A model generated the notes under the pieces. It was not told the origin of the DNA. It searched no databases and saw only the letters and a program-made list of their open reading frames with translations. Shown here in pieces: positions 55,484-64,000 of a DNA stretch of 64,000 bases. Within the stretch, counting starts at the first letter, position 1. Each line of letters starts with the position of its first letter. A program made the position numbers and the translations under genes. The stretch is taken from NCBI GenBank assembly GCA_024687125.1, contig JAILFA010000124.1:25950-89949 (forward strand). The letters are read 5' to 3'. This stretch comes from Lachnospiraceae bacterium (GTDB taxonomy: Bacteria; Bacillota; Clostridia; Lachnospirales; Lachnospiraceae).

Positions 55484-57154
55484 TCAGAACAGGCCGGTGA
55501 TCCTGCCCTCGGCATCGACATCGATCCTCTCTGCCGCGGGATGTCTGGGCAGTCCCGGCATCGTAAGGATCGTCCCGCAAAGAGCGACGATAAATCCAGC
55601 GCCGGCGCTGACATAGACGTCCCGAACCTGTACCCGGAAACCTGTCGGCCTTCCGAGAAGCGCCGGATCATCCGAGAGCGAATACTGCGTCTTTGCCATA
55701 CAGACCGGGAAATCCGAGAATCCGAGCTTCACGGCATTGTCGAGTTCCTTGAGCGCCTTAGGCGAAAAATCCACGCCGTCCGCGCCGTAGATCTTCATTG
55801 CGACAGCCTCGATCTTTTCCTTGGGGGAAAGGTCATCCGGATAGATGGGTGCATAGTGGCTCTCTTTATTCTCCAGCGTATCCAGGACCTGCTTTGCAAG
55901 AGCCTCGCCGCCGGCTCCGCCCTTTTCCCAGACTTCGGAAAGAGCAAAGGAGCAGCCGAGATTTTCTACAAAATTCTTTACGTAATCGGTCTCCGCCTGC
56001 GTATCGCTCACGAATGCGTTCAGCGTCACAACGACAGGTACGCCGTAGAGCTTGAGGTTTTCGATGTGCTTCTCGAGATTGACGATACCCTTCTTCAGAG
56101 CCTCAAGGTTTTCTGTCCCCAGATCAGCCTTGGCGACACCGCCGTTGTACTTGAGTGCGCGGACCGTTGCCACGAGAACAACAGCGTCCGGCTTGAGTCC
56201 TGCCGCACGGCATTTGATATCCAGGAATTTCTCCGCTCCGAGGTCCGCACCGAAGCCGGCCTCCGTGACGGTGATCTCGGAAAGAGCCAGAGCCGAACGT
56301 GTCGCACGCACCGAATTGCAGCCGTGTGCGATATTGGCAAAAGGCCCGCCGTGTACGATGACCGGTGTATGCTCAAGGGTCTGCACGAGATTGGGCTTGA
56401 TGGCGTCCTTGAGGAGTGCCGCCATCGCGCCGACCGCCTTGAGATCCTTGGCGGTTACCGGCTTCTTGTCGGTATCATAGGCGACGATGATCCTGCCCAG
56501 ACGCTCCTTGAGGTCCTCCATGTCACGCGCCAGACAGAAGACCGCCATGACCTCCGTTGCCACGGTGATCGCGAAGTGATCCTCACGTGTGATCCCGTCG
56601 CCGGAATCCCCAAGACCGATGACCACATTGCGGAGTGCACGGTCGTTCATATCCTCACAGCGCTTCCAGACGATGCGCTTGGTGTCGATATGGAGTTCAT
56701 TGCCCTGCTTGATGTGATTGTCCAGCATTGCTGCCAGCAGGTTGTTCGCAGAGGTGATCGCATGGAAGTCACCGGTGAAATGGAGGTTGAGGTCCTCCAT
56801 CGGGGCAACCTGCGCATAGCCGCCGCCTGCCGCGCCGCCCTTGACGCCAAAGCACGGCCCCAGAGAGGGCTCGCGGAGAGCGATCACGGTCTTTTTGCCG
56901 AGCCGTGCGAGCGCATCGCCGAGTCCAACGCTCGTAGTCGTCTTGCCTTCCCCCGCCGGGGTAGGATTGATCGCCGTCACCAGTACCAGTTTTCCGTAGG
57001 GCTGCTTTTCCAGCTGACGGACATAACCTTCGGACAGCTTGGCCTTATACTTGCCGTAGCATTCCAGTTCATCCTGGGGAATCCCCAGTTTTTCCGCGAC
57101 CTCAGTGATCGGCGACAGTGTTGCTTCCTGCGAGATCTCAATATCACTCTTCAT
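55484..57154 (-). CDS. fhs: Formate--tetrahydrofolate ligase
   Basis: Fhs makes 10-formyl-tetrahydrofolate from formate, THF and ATP, the entry of formate into one-carbon metabolism and part of the Wood-Ljungdahl methyl branch. The 556-residue protein has the P-loop [16 protein letters not shown] near residue 65 and [24 protein letters not shown] chose the ATG at 57154 (MKSDIEIS), seven bases after a GGGGGG run; two further ATGs directly precede it. It overlaps the end of ftsK by 11 bp. Confidence 0.97.
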   Translation of the reverse strand: MKSDIEISQEATLSPITEVAEKLGIPQDELECYGKYKAKLSEGYVRQLEKQPYGKLVLVTAINPTPAGEGKTTTSVGLGDALARLGKKTVIALREPSLGPCFGVKGGAAGGGYAQVAPMEDLNLHFTGDFHAITSANNLLAAMLDNHIKQGNELHIDTKRIVWKRCEDMNDRALRNVVIGLGDSGDGITREDHFAITVATEVMAVFCLARDMEDLKERLGRIIVAYDTDKKPVTAKDLKAVGAMAALLKDAIKPNLVQTLEHTPVIVHGGPFANIAHGCNSVRATRSALALSEITVTEAGFGADLGAEKFLDIKCRAAGLKPDAVVLVATVRALKYNGGVAKADLGTENLEALKKGIVNLEKHIENLKLYGVPVVVTLNAFVSDTQAETDYVKNFVENLGCSFALSEVWEKGGAGGEALAKQVLDTLENKESHYAPIYPDDLSPKEKIEAVAMKIYGADGVDFSPKALKELDNAVKLGFSDFPVCMAKTQYSLSDDPALLGRPTGFRVQVRDVYVSAGAGFIVALCGTILTMPGLPRHPAAERIDVDAEGRITGLF

Positions 57155-59933
57155 CATCATTCCCCCCGTTCTCATTGTTTAAATACGCGTTGAATTCACC
57201 TTCCGACATCAGTACTCTTCTTGGCTTGGTCCCCTCTTCCTCACTCACGACTCCTGCTTCACACAGCTGATCCATGATCCTGGCCGCACGGTTAAAGCCG
57301 ACCTTGAACACACGCTGCAGCATCCCGATTGAGGCTTTGTCCTTGCCGATCACAAGCCTCGCGGCATCCTCGAAAAAGGCATCCCGGTCGTCATCTCCCC
57401 CCGCGGAGAGATTGCCGCCGGCACTCTCAAAGCTGCTCATCTGTGCCTCGATCTGCGCGGAATCCGCCGGGCGGTACCCCTGTGCTTTAATAAAGTCTAC
57501 CACATCGGAGACTTCATCGTCAGACACAAATGCACCCTGCACACGTGCGGGTCTCGTATAGCCCTGCGGGAAGAACAGCATATCGCCCTTGCCGAGCAGG
57601 CGTTCCGCGCCGACCATATCGAGGATCGTACGTGAATCCACCTGACTGGTGACCGCAAAAGCGATACGGCTGGGCATATTTGCCTTGATCAGGCCTGTGA
57701 TGACATCCACAGAGGGCCGCTGCGTCGCGATGACCAGATGGATGCCGGCCGCACGGGCCAGCTGCGTCAGACGAACGATCGCGTGCTCCACATCGTTGGC
57801 ACAGGTCATCATCAGGTCCGCCAGCTCATCGACGATCACCAGGATCTGCGGCAGCTTCTGACCTCGCTCGGCCTCCGGAAGCTTGTCGATCCTCGCGTTA
57901 TACCCCGGCAGATCACGCACACCCGTATCGGCAAAAAGCTTGAAACGGTTCGTCATCTCCGCAACCGCCCAGTTGAGAGCCGTTGCAGCCTTCTGCGGAT
58001 CCGTGACAACAGGGATCAGCAGATGCGGTATCCCGTTATAGACAGATAGCTCCACGACCTTGGGATCGATCATGATCATCTTGACCTCATCGGGCGTCGC
58101 CCGGTACAGAATACTCATGATGATCGTGTTGATGCAGACCGACTTACCGGAGCCGGTAGCTCCGGCGATCAGTACATGCGGCATCTTGAAGATATCGGCC
58201 ATGACCGGCTTGCCCGCCAGATCCTTACCGGCAGCGAACGCGATCTTGGATTTGCTGGCGCGGAAATCCTGCGAATCCACTACATCGCGGAAATAAACGA
58301 TCTCATTGGATTTGTTCGGCACCTCGATACCGATGGCCGCCTTGCCCGGGATCGGTGCTTCGATACGGATATCCGTCGCCGCGAGATTAAGCTTGATATC
58401 ATCAATGAGGCCAAGGATCTTGCTGACCTTGATCCCGGCATCCGGCTGGAGTTCATAGCGAGTGACCGTCGGCCCCTGGCTGATATCCGTCACATGTGCA
58501 CCGACGCCAAAGGTGGCGAGGATCTCCTCAAGCCTTGCCGCCGTTTCCCTGAGCGTTTTTTCGCTGTCACCGCCGCCGCCCTTTCCCGGGCGCAGCAGAT
58601 CGATCGGCGGGAACTGATAGGCCTTCTGTCTGCCGTCCGGCTTTGTACCGGCAGCGGCGGGCGAAGGCTTCTGAGCACGCGGTTTTTTCGGTGCGGCCGG
58701 TTTCGGAGCAGGCAGGATCTCCTCAGGCATCGGCAACTCTTCCGGCGCTTCAGGTTCCGGCTGCTCATCCGCGGGCTCCGGTTCGATGATCCTGACAGTG
58801 TTGGCACGCTCTGTCACTGGTTTCTGCGGAATGCCGAACACACTCTCCGGCGCATAATCATCGGACGTCTGCCTCTTTGTATCTTCATATCCCTCCTGCG
58901 GACGGACCTCGCGGATATTGCCCTTGATGGAATAGGGGTCCTCCTCATCCATTCCGCCCGTGCGATCTGCGCCCGGTCCGGTGAGTGCGGGCAGATCTGT
59001 CTGATCATCGCTGTAACGATGGACATTGATCTCGTGAACGTCATCCCGGACATCCTCGCCGTTCGGCACAAAGAGGGAACCATGTTCCTTCATTTCAAGC
59101 GCCGGCTCAGGATCGCGCTCCAGCTTGGTATCCAATGTGATGCCGATCGCCTTTCTGTCCCGGCGGAGGATCTGTTCATCCTCCTTCTGCTCGATCGCAA
59201 GTCGCTTTTCTTCCTCAAGACGGATCTGGCGCTCACGGTTTATCTGTCTTCTCTCCCTGCTGCGCCGCCGCATATCATGCATCTGATCGCTCGTCTTATC
59301 TGCCATGAGTCGGCCGCCGTCCTTGACCCAGCGCAGAAATGTTCCGCCGGTGATGAATACCAGCCCGAGAAAGATGACCAGGATCAGAAGGAGCACGGTG
59401 CCGACGATCGACAGGCCGTTGTAAGACGCATAAGCGAGGCTGTCGCCGATGAGGCCGCCGCCGTCGAGTCCCTTGCCGCAGGCATCATAGATATCCCCCG
59501 GGGAATAGGACGGCATCTCCTGCACACGCCCTGCCAGCAGGGAACTGATGACCTCCAGGGAGAGATAGATCGCTGTTCCCGCGCCGATCTTGACCGCTCC
59601 GTCCCGGCTTCCCTGGTTGGCATACCCAAAGAGGACGGCGAAAAAGATGAGAGGCGGCGTGATATAAGCCGGCAGGCCGAATACGCCGAACATGAAATAC
59701 CGGAGGAGATTTCCGAAGCTCCCGCAGATGCCGAAATTGCATAAAAAAAGAAAGATAACAAGAGCTCCCGAGATGAACAGTGCCAGTTCGCCGCTGTGCG
59801 AAGGTCCCGGAGGCGTCTGCGGAGCTCTGCCCGGGGTACGTGTTGGCCCGGCAGCCGCATGATTTCTTGAAGGCGCAGCTCCCCTTGCAGACGCTGCGCC
59901 CCTCTTTGTCTGATTTCTTCCAGTTGTTGTCAT
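57144..59933 (-). CDS. ftsK: FtsK/SpoIIIE-family DNA translocase
   Basis: This 929-residue protein has about four membrane helices (about 45-200), a long charged and Pro-rich linker (about 230-420), and a C-terminal motor: alpha/beta domains with Walker [16 protein letters not shown] and Walker [13 protein letters not shown], then a winged-helix gamma domain ([37 protein letters not shown]). It pumps chromosomal DNA at division or sporulation septa. The ATG at 59933 (MTTTGRNQ) has no Shine-Dalgarno site and lies seven bases after a TATACT -10, pointing to a leaderless mRNA. An upstream frame to 60029 would cross the promoter and is rejected. Confidence 0.95.
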   Translation of the reverse strand: MTTTGRNQTKRGAASARGAAPSRNHAAAGPTRTPGRAPQTPPGPSHSGELALFISGALVIFLFLCNFGICGSFGNLLRYFMFGVFGLPAYITPPLIFFAVLFGYANQGSRDGAVKIGAGTAIYLSLEVISSLLAGRVQEMPSYSPGDIYDACGKGLDGGGLIGDSLAYASYNGLSIVGTVLLLILVIFLGLVFITGGTFLRWVKDGGRLMADKTSDQMHDMRRRSRERRQINRERQIRLEEEKRLAIEQKEDEQILRRDRKAIGITLDTKLERDPEPALEMKEHGSLFVPNGEDVRDDVHEINVHRYSDDQTDLPALTGPGADRTGGMDEEDPYSIKGNIREVRPQEGYEDTKRQTSDDYAPESVFGIPQKPVTERANTVRIIEPEPADEQPEPEAPEELPMPEEILPAPKPAAPKKPRAQKPSPAAAGTKPDGRQKAYQFPPIDLLRPGKGGGGDSEKTLRETAARLEEILATFGVGAHVTDISQGPTVTRYELQPDAGIKVSKILGLIDDIKLNLAATDIRIEAPIPGKAAIGIEVPNKSNEIVYFRDVVDSQDFRASKSKIAFAAGKDLAGKPVMADIFKMPHVLIAGATGSGKSVCINTIIMSILYRATPDEVKMIMIDPKVVELSVYNGIPHLLIPVVTDPQKAATALNWAVAEMTNRFKLFADTGVRDLPGYNARIDKLPEAERGQKLPQILVIVDELADLMMTCANDVEHAIVRLTQLARAAGIHLVIATQRPSVDVITGLIKANMPSRIAFAVTSQVDSRTILDMVGAERLLGKGDMLFFPQGYTRPARVQGAFVSDDEVSDVVDFIKAQGYRPADSAQIEAQMSSFESAGGNLSAGGDDDRDAFFEDAARLVIGKDKASIGMLQRVFKVGFNRAARIMDQLCEAGVVSEEEGTKPRRVLMSEGEFNAYLNNENGGNDDEE

Positions 59934-59940
59934 GGGGATG

Positions 59941-59969
59941 AGTATAGCATTTTTCGCCGCTGCGGTCAA
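59941..59969 (-). promoter_or_regulatory. Promoter giving a leaderless ftsK mRNA
   Basis: Minus strand TTGACC, 17 bp, TATACT, then only seven bases (CATCCCC) to the ftsK ATG. The -35 overlaps the stop codon of the zinc-ribbon gene. Confidence 0.75.
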
Positions 59970-60211
59970 TGCGGCATTGAGGGAACAGACACCGGTACAG
60001 GAGACATTTCGGGAAGTTCGCTGCCGCACTGCCGGCAGTATCTGTCACCCGGCGTGAACATCCTGCCGCAGGCAGGGCACAGATTCGCATAGGGTGCCGT
60101 CGCACTGGGATCGGCACTCTGCGGATCATACTTCGGCAGAATGGTTCCGCATTTCTGGCAGAGCTTCTCTCCCGAGGTAAACGGTCTTCCGCATGTCGGA
60201 CATGTATTCAT
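59966..60211 (-). CDS. Small double zinc-ribbon protein
   Basis: This 81-residue protein consists of two zinc ribbons: Cys4, Cys7, Cys18, Cys21 (CPTCGRPF...CQKCG) and Cys45, Cys48, Cys59, Cys62 (CPACGRMF...CRQCG). No other domain is present. It may bind RNA, DNA or a partner protein; nothing more can be said. It lies 13 bp after the SecD-like lipoprotein gene. Confidence 0.85.
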   Translation of the reverse strand: MNTCPTCGRPFTSGEKLCQKCGTILPKYDPQSADPSATAPYANLCPACGRMFTPGDRYCRQCGSELPEMSPVPVSVPSMPH

Positions 60212-60224
60212 GACACTTTCCTCT

Positions 60225-61112
60225 TTATGGTGCTGTCACTTCTTCCAGCGCAAACGGCAGGACACCGGAATTGATGATATTTGTGAGTCTGTCAGCCGAT
60301 TCCCGGTCCGTCAGGCCGGCGATCACTGTTCTGCCGTCGGTAATGGCGGCCATTACCTTAGGAACACTGATCAATGCACCGTTATGATAGATCCCGATGG
60401 TCTCGCCGGCAGCATACGCCCTGGCGGTTGCATCGGCAAAAGTCTTGGTGCCGGTTTCGGTCAGTTCCAGGCTGACGAGCGGCTGCATGCTTCCGTCTGT
60501 GCCGCTCTGAAAGACAGTCTCTGCCGCAGCGATATCACTGCCCGAGAGAATGACAGAGCCGTCCGCTTCAAGCTCCTCCAGGCTCCTGGTAAGATCGTAG
60601 CCGTAAAAGGCATCGCCGTCCGCGGCCTGAACTTCCTGCATGCTGTAATTATCTCTGCCGTCCGTTCCCGTCTGCGAGATAAAGAACAGTTCCCCGCGCT
60701 CCGTCACTTTCTCAAAGATCTCATCGGCATCGTCTTCAGGCGGGATCTCGATCGCAAGTGTTTCCGCGGCGGTAACGCTAACGCTGCCCTGATCCGAATA
60801 GAACTTCAGCCGTTTCTCAAGGATTTCCGCGGCCTGATCCATCTCCGAAGAAGACGGTGTTTTGCCGGCCGCACGGAATTCCTTTCTGCAGAATTGCTGA
60901 TCCTCAGCATCCTCACTGTTCGCAGAGGCATTTTCATGACCGCCCTCTGTCTCTTTTTCCGTGTGTTTCTTTGAGTCTTTGCTGCCGGAGGAGCCTGCCG
61001 CATTATTCACACCGCCGCATCCGGCGATGAGCAGGATCAGGAGGATCACAGCCGCTGCAGCGATCCTGCCTGTTTTTCTGAGTTTTTCCTGCGGTTCTAT
61101 TGAATCAGGCAT
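60225..61112 (-). CDS. SecD P1-domain-like lipoprotein
   Basis: This 295-residue protein has an N-terminal hydrophobic stretch ending in a lipobox (LLIAGC), a charged Ser/Glu-rich spacer, and an extracytoplasmic region resembling the first periplasmic domain of SecD: EILEKRLKFY, the RGELFF-type strand, SLELTETGTKTFADATARAYA and DRESADRLTNIINSGVLPFALE. The membrane helices and Sec-interacting parts of SecD are absent. It may be a folding or export helper, by inference only. Upstream by 30 bp is the serine hydrolase gene. Confidence 0.82.
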   Translation of the reverse strand: MPDSIEPQEKLRKTGRIAAAAVILLILLIAGCGGVNNAAGSSGSKDSKKHTEKETEGGHENASANSEDAEDQQFCRKEFRAAGKTPSSSEMDQAAEILEKRLKFYSDQGSVSVTAAETLAIEIPPEDDADEIFEKVTERGELFFISQTGTDGRDNYSMQEVQAADGDAFYGYDLTRSLEELEADGSVILSGSDIAAAETVFQSGTDGSMQPLVSLELTETGTKTFADATARAYAAGETIGIYHNGALISVPKVMAAITDGRTVIAGLTDRESADRLTNIINSGVLPFALEEVTAP

Positions 61113-61142
61113 CTTTTTCCGCTTTCCGTTATATAAGCTGCT

Positions 61143-62165
61143 TCACTTAATCATAGAATAGTACCGCGCAAAGACCTCATCGCAGTTCATCGATTCGTCG
61201 TTGAGGCAGATCGTGAGCGATCTCTTGGAATCGCGGTTATAATAACTGAAGAACTGCACACCCGGGTCAAAACCCTCGAGGAACACGATCCGGGGATTCT
61301 CTCTGGTGATCCAGAAGCCAAGGCTGTAGAGGCCGTCATCCCCCTCCTGCAGTGGCGTCCAGGCCTCGCGGATGATCTCCTCCATAGAGCTGTCCGGACA
61401 CAGATCCGGATCCAACCCGTTCCAGAACCGGGCCATATCCGACGGATTTGTATAGGCTCCGCCGTCGCCGCCGCCGATCACGGGGACGGCATAGATGTTG
61501 CTCCTGCCGTTCTCCTGGTACGAAGATGCCCTGAGGATCCCCTCAGGGGGCTGCTCGTCAAAGCGGAAGAAACCGCTGTGATCCATGCCAAACGGCCGGA
61601 AGACATGATCAGTCACATATGTTCCGAACGACTCGCCGCTCACCGCCTCCACGACTGCCGCAAGAACAACAAAGCCGCCGTTTGAATACTTGAACCTGCC
61701 AGCAGAGGCGTACGGCTCTTCCTGCTTTTTCCATGCCTCCTCGGCGAGCGGAAAGAACTGCTCCGGTCGTTCGTAGTGATAGTTCGCCGCACCGCCCAGG
61801 GCGTCATCGAAATCTTCTACATGATCTTCGTCAAAATAGTCCGGGATCCCCGAGGTGTGCGCAAGGAGCGACCGGACCGTGACCGCCTCCGATAGCCACG
61901 GGAGCGGTCCGTATTTCTCCGGCTCCCTGCCGAGAATGCTTTTTACGCTGTCGTCCAGACGGATCCTGCCCTGTGCCGCGAGGGACTGCACCGCCGCAGC
62001 GGTAAAGCCCTTTGTTCCGGACGCAGTCTGATAGCTGAGCGTCTGGCCGTTCGGAACGGAAAAGCTCCTGTCCGCGAGACCCGCATTTCCTGTTTCGATG
62101 GGCTGCGTCCCTTCAAAGACGCCGAACACGCCGGAAAAATGCTCGAAATGCACTTCATCACACAT
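61143..62165 (-). CDS. Class C beta-lactamase-fold serine hydrolase
   Basis: This 340-residue protein has the beta-lactamase/penicillin-binding-like fold: nucleophile motif SGTK near residue 49 (TASGTKGFTAAAV), a Tyr-x-Asn motif in FKYSNGGFVVLAAVVEAVSG near 160, and LLAHTSGIPDY. No signal peptide is present, so it is probably cytosolic and acts on an ester or amide rather than cell-wall peptides. GGGAGG lies nine bases before the ATG. Its start overlaps the TerD-domain gene by eight bases, so the two are translated together. Confidence 0.9.
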   Translation of the reverse strand: MCDEVHFEHFSGVFGVFEGTQPIETGNAGLADRSFSVPNGQTLSYQTASGTKGFTAAAVQSLAAQGRIRLDDSVKSILGREPEKYGPLPWLSEAVTVRSLLAHTSGIPDYFDEDHVEDFDDALGGAANYHYERPEQFFPLAEEAWKKQEEPYASAGRFKYSNGGFVVLAAVVEAVSGESFGTYVTDHVFRPFGMDHSGFFRFDEQPPEGILRASSYQENGRSNIYAVPVIGGGDGGAYTNPSDMARFWNGLDPDLCPDSSMEEIIREAWTPLQEGDDGLYSLGFWITRENPRIVFLEGFDPGVQFFSYYNRDSKRSLTICLNDESMNCDEVFARYYSMIK

Positions 62166-64000
62166 GGTCCGGAACCTCCCGTGCGTTCATCAGCTCCATG
62201 ATCCGCTCAAAGTCATACTCACGGATGACCTCCGCGCCTTCCGGAGCGGCCACCTCTTTGTCCGTGACGATGATCTCCGCATCCTCCGGGGATTCCGTGC
62301 ATTCCGATGCCATCATCCTGAAGAACGAGCCGACATTGATGATATCCGTGAGCGTAAAGTATTTCACGAGCCAGGCATGATTATCCAGCCCGGCGACTCT
62401 CTGCTGGCTGTCCCTCGAGATGTTCAGCCAGACAAAGCAGTCGGCAATAATGTCGATCCCGAACAGATACACACTCCTGCTGTCGCAGTCGACGGTAAAA
62501 GCGGAGCGGACGGTCTTCGGCTCATAGACCTGCCCGGAATCCCTGACATCCCGGATCATGTAGCCCGCCCGGCAGAAGCACTCCTTAAAAGTCACCCCGG
62601 TGCTGAACACATTGGCGCAGAAGATCAGATAGCGCAGATCCGGATGCCTGTCCCGTATCTTCAGCGTGTCAATATCAAAATACTCTGATCCGCCGTTGTA
62701 GCCGGACGTCTGATCTCCGGAAAAGGTGATCCCCCGGGACTGTTTACGGGCCATATTCCGCCAGGAAAACTCCTCCTGCGATCCGTCCGCGTTGATCCCC
62801 ATGACGGAAAGATCGATGTCATTGACCTTTTCCCAGTAGACAAAGGCACGGATCTTCTTGCGCTTCGGTTTCCCGGACTTGCCGGTGAAAACGGCACTGA
62901 TCTTATCCAGGAGTGACGGTTCGTCGGCAGTCTTCTCGGATCCGCCGGCGTCCGTCTCCCCGGCAGGTGCCTCACCCCCGGCGGCTTTTTCTACATAATC
63001 CGTGGTTTCTGCTTCTGCCGGCTCTTCCTCTGTGGCCATAAGTTCATTGATAGGCAGCCGCGAACCCACGGGCAGCACACCGAATCCGCCCTGTGACGTG
63101 CTCTCCTGCAGAGGGAGCGCATACCGGTCCATATCAGGGTCGATATAGACCCGGCCGAGTCTGTCCTTAAGAGTCTCTTCCAGGATCGCACGGATCCGCT
63201 TTTCGAGCATCCCCGCCTGTCCCACGCTGATATGGGATCTTCTGTGCCCCATTTCCCGGTCTGTTTCCCGGTGGATCCGAAGCATATTAAACTTCGCGAA
63301 CTGGAAGACGCGCCGCAGCCGAAGCTGCGGAGTGCCGTACCGCATCAGGAGCTGGATCAGAACGATCACATTCCCTGTATCCATGCAGGACAGGACTGCC
63401 TCCATATCCTCGGACGCTTCGCAGCGGCTGACAATGTAGTTCAAATGCCTCAGGACCTCCGCACTGCCTTTGCCATCGTGCAGGATCCGGACGGCCTCAG
63501 CGATATGCCCCGCTGCCATCTCCCGCTCAAAGGCCGCGTAGATGGAACGGTTCCCTCTCCCGCGCATGGCATTGACGAGCTCCCGTCCGCGGTCTGTCTT
63601 GGGCATATAGTGGATATGATGCAGAAGCCCCGCCCAGTGCTTTTTCTTTTCGTAGCAGGGCCTGACGGAACAGGAATCCGCGGCAAGAAGATGATCGATC
63701 ACGGAGGTGATAAACTTTCTGTCTTTATTCCGCAGATTCAGGTGATTGATCCGGGATTTACGATATTTGGCATAGCTCAGCTCCTCCACCAGACGGATCA
63801 CATCCGGCAGCGCCAGAAAGTCCGCGAACGTAAGATCCCTTGTATCGATCAGGAGCTTGACGCAGGTATTTTTGGACGCGACCGCATTGATCTTCGGATG
63901 GTAATCGTTGTAGAAACGATACACCAGATGATACTGCTCCCTGCTCAGGGGTCTGCTGGAGGCAAGAAGACCGTTCACAAGTTCCCCGAGGACCCGGATG
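62158..64000 (-). CDS. TerD-domain-containing protein (5' end outside window)
   Basis: The frame is open to the window edge (upstream codons read RVLGELVNGLLASS), so the N-terminus is missing and at least 613 residues are present. Residues of the visible part: an alpha-helical region to about 310, a disordered acidic linker (about 320-370), and a C-terminal beta-rich TerD-like domain with AFVYWEKVNDIDLSVMGIN, GDQTSGYNGGSEYFDID and RYLIFCANVFS. TerD domains bind calcium in stress-response proteins. The arrangement recalls the SCO0854/MXAN_6230 RING-domain family, but the N-terminus is needed to decide. It overlaps the serine hydrolase gene. Confidence 0.75.
   Translation of the reverse strand, partial: IRVLGELVNGLLASSRPLSREQYHLVYRFYNDYHPKINAVASKNTCVKLLIDTRDLTFADFLALPDVIRLVEELSYAKYRKSRINHLNLRNKDRKFITSVIDHLLAADSCSVRPCYEKKKHWAGLLHHIHYMPKTDRGRELVNAMRGRGNRSIYAAFEREMAAGHIAEAVRILHDGKGSAEVLRHLNYIVSRCEASEDMEAVLSCMDTGNVIVLIQLLMRYGTPQLRLRRVFQFAKFNMLRIHRETDREMGHRRSHISVGQAGMLEKRIRAILEETLKDRLGRVYIDPDMDRYALPLQESTSQGGFGVLPVGSRLPINELMATEEEPAEAETTDYVEKAAGGEAPAGETDAGGSEKTADEPSLLDKISAVFTGKSGKPKRKKIRAFVYWEKVNDIDLSVMGINADGSQEEFSWRNMARKQSRGITFSGDQTSGYNGGSEYFDIDTLKIRDRHPDLRYLIFCANVFSTGVTFKECFCRAGYMIRDVRDSGQVYEPKTVRSAFTVDCDSRSVYLFGIDIIADCFVWLNISRDSQQRVAGLDNHAWLVKYFTLTDIINVGSFFRMMASECTESPEDAEIIVTDKEVAAPEGAEVIREYDFERIMELMNAREVPDHV

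Noticed and set aside
1..64000. CRISPR array, insertion sequence, prophage or integrated element
   Set aside because: No spaced direct repeats, transposase, integrase or phage structural genes were recognised anywhere in the window.

Overview
This window looks like a stretch of chromosome from an anaerobic, fairly GC-rich Clostridia-type Firmicute, most likely a member of the Lachnospiraceae. The evidence is the NfnAB-type transhydrogenase pair, formate-tetrahydrofolate ligase with FolD, the serC-serA-DUF1015 cluster, a DUF6033-like protein, a Firmicute-style 6S RNA and a YqfF/PgpH-type gene between phoH and ybeY. The family assignment is inference. Coding density is high. Nearly everything lies on the minus strand except one HAD phosphatase, one coiled-coil protein and aroC. 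I see no insertion sequence, prophage, CRISPR array or rRNA.

Layout: (1) 1-2.8 kb: M18 aminopeptidase and queA. (2) 2.8-12.4 kb: a four-gene signalling operon with an intact HD-GYP protein, a giant beta-propeller hybrid histidine kinase, a response regulator and a second HD-GYP protein whose metal-binding residues are eroded. (3) 12.4-18.7 kb: pheS and pheT preceded by a ZorA/ZorB-like (MotA/MotB-type) membrane motor pair and a 6S RNA gene. (4) 18.7-24.4 kb: an RlmI-like methyltransferase, a HAD phosphatase, an alkaline-phosphatase-superfamily enzyme, two convergent orphan genes with matching sigma-28-type promoters and leaders, and tRNA-Thr(CGT). (5) 24.4-30.7 kb: serC, serA, DUF1015 and a branching-enzyme homologue that has lost catalytic residues and gained a histone-H1-like tail. 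(6) 30.7-41.3 kb: yajC-leuB-ilvD-ilvB-L,D-transpeptidase-gtrA, tgt behind a VanY-type carboxypeptidase, and aroC. (7) 41.2-53.2 kb: nfnA, nfnB, a MORN protein, rlmH, phoH, a degenerate PgpH-like protein, ybeY, a MATE-like flippase, a flavoprotein, a tandem degenerate class II aldolase protein and a lactonase-like propeller, all in one direction with tight spacing. (8) 53.2-60 kb: ftsK (probably leaderless), fhs, folD and a zinc-ribbon/chitobiase-like membrane protein. (9) 60-64 kb: a double zinc-ribbon protein, a SecD-like lipoprotein, a serine hydrolase and the 3' part of a TerD-domain protein that runs off the window.

Most genes are housekeeping: tRNA charging and modification, serine and branched-chain amino acid synthesis, the shikimate pathway, one-carbon metabolism, and rRNA maturation. 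The unusual content is a set of non-canonical or catalytically eroded family members placed inside housekeeping operons. Regulatory DNA is also readable: several near-consensus sigma-A promoters, two of which place the start codon at the expected transcription start, and a 57-bp dyad that spans the serC promoter. No complete, recognisable defence system is present; the ZorAB-like pair, the TerD-domain/serine-hydrolase pair and the signalling operon are the best candidates for something undescribed.
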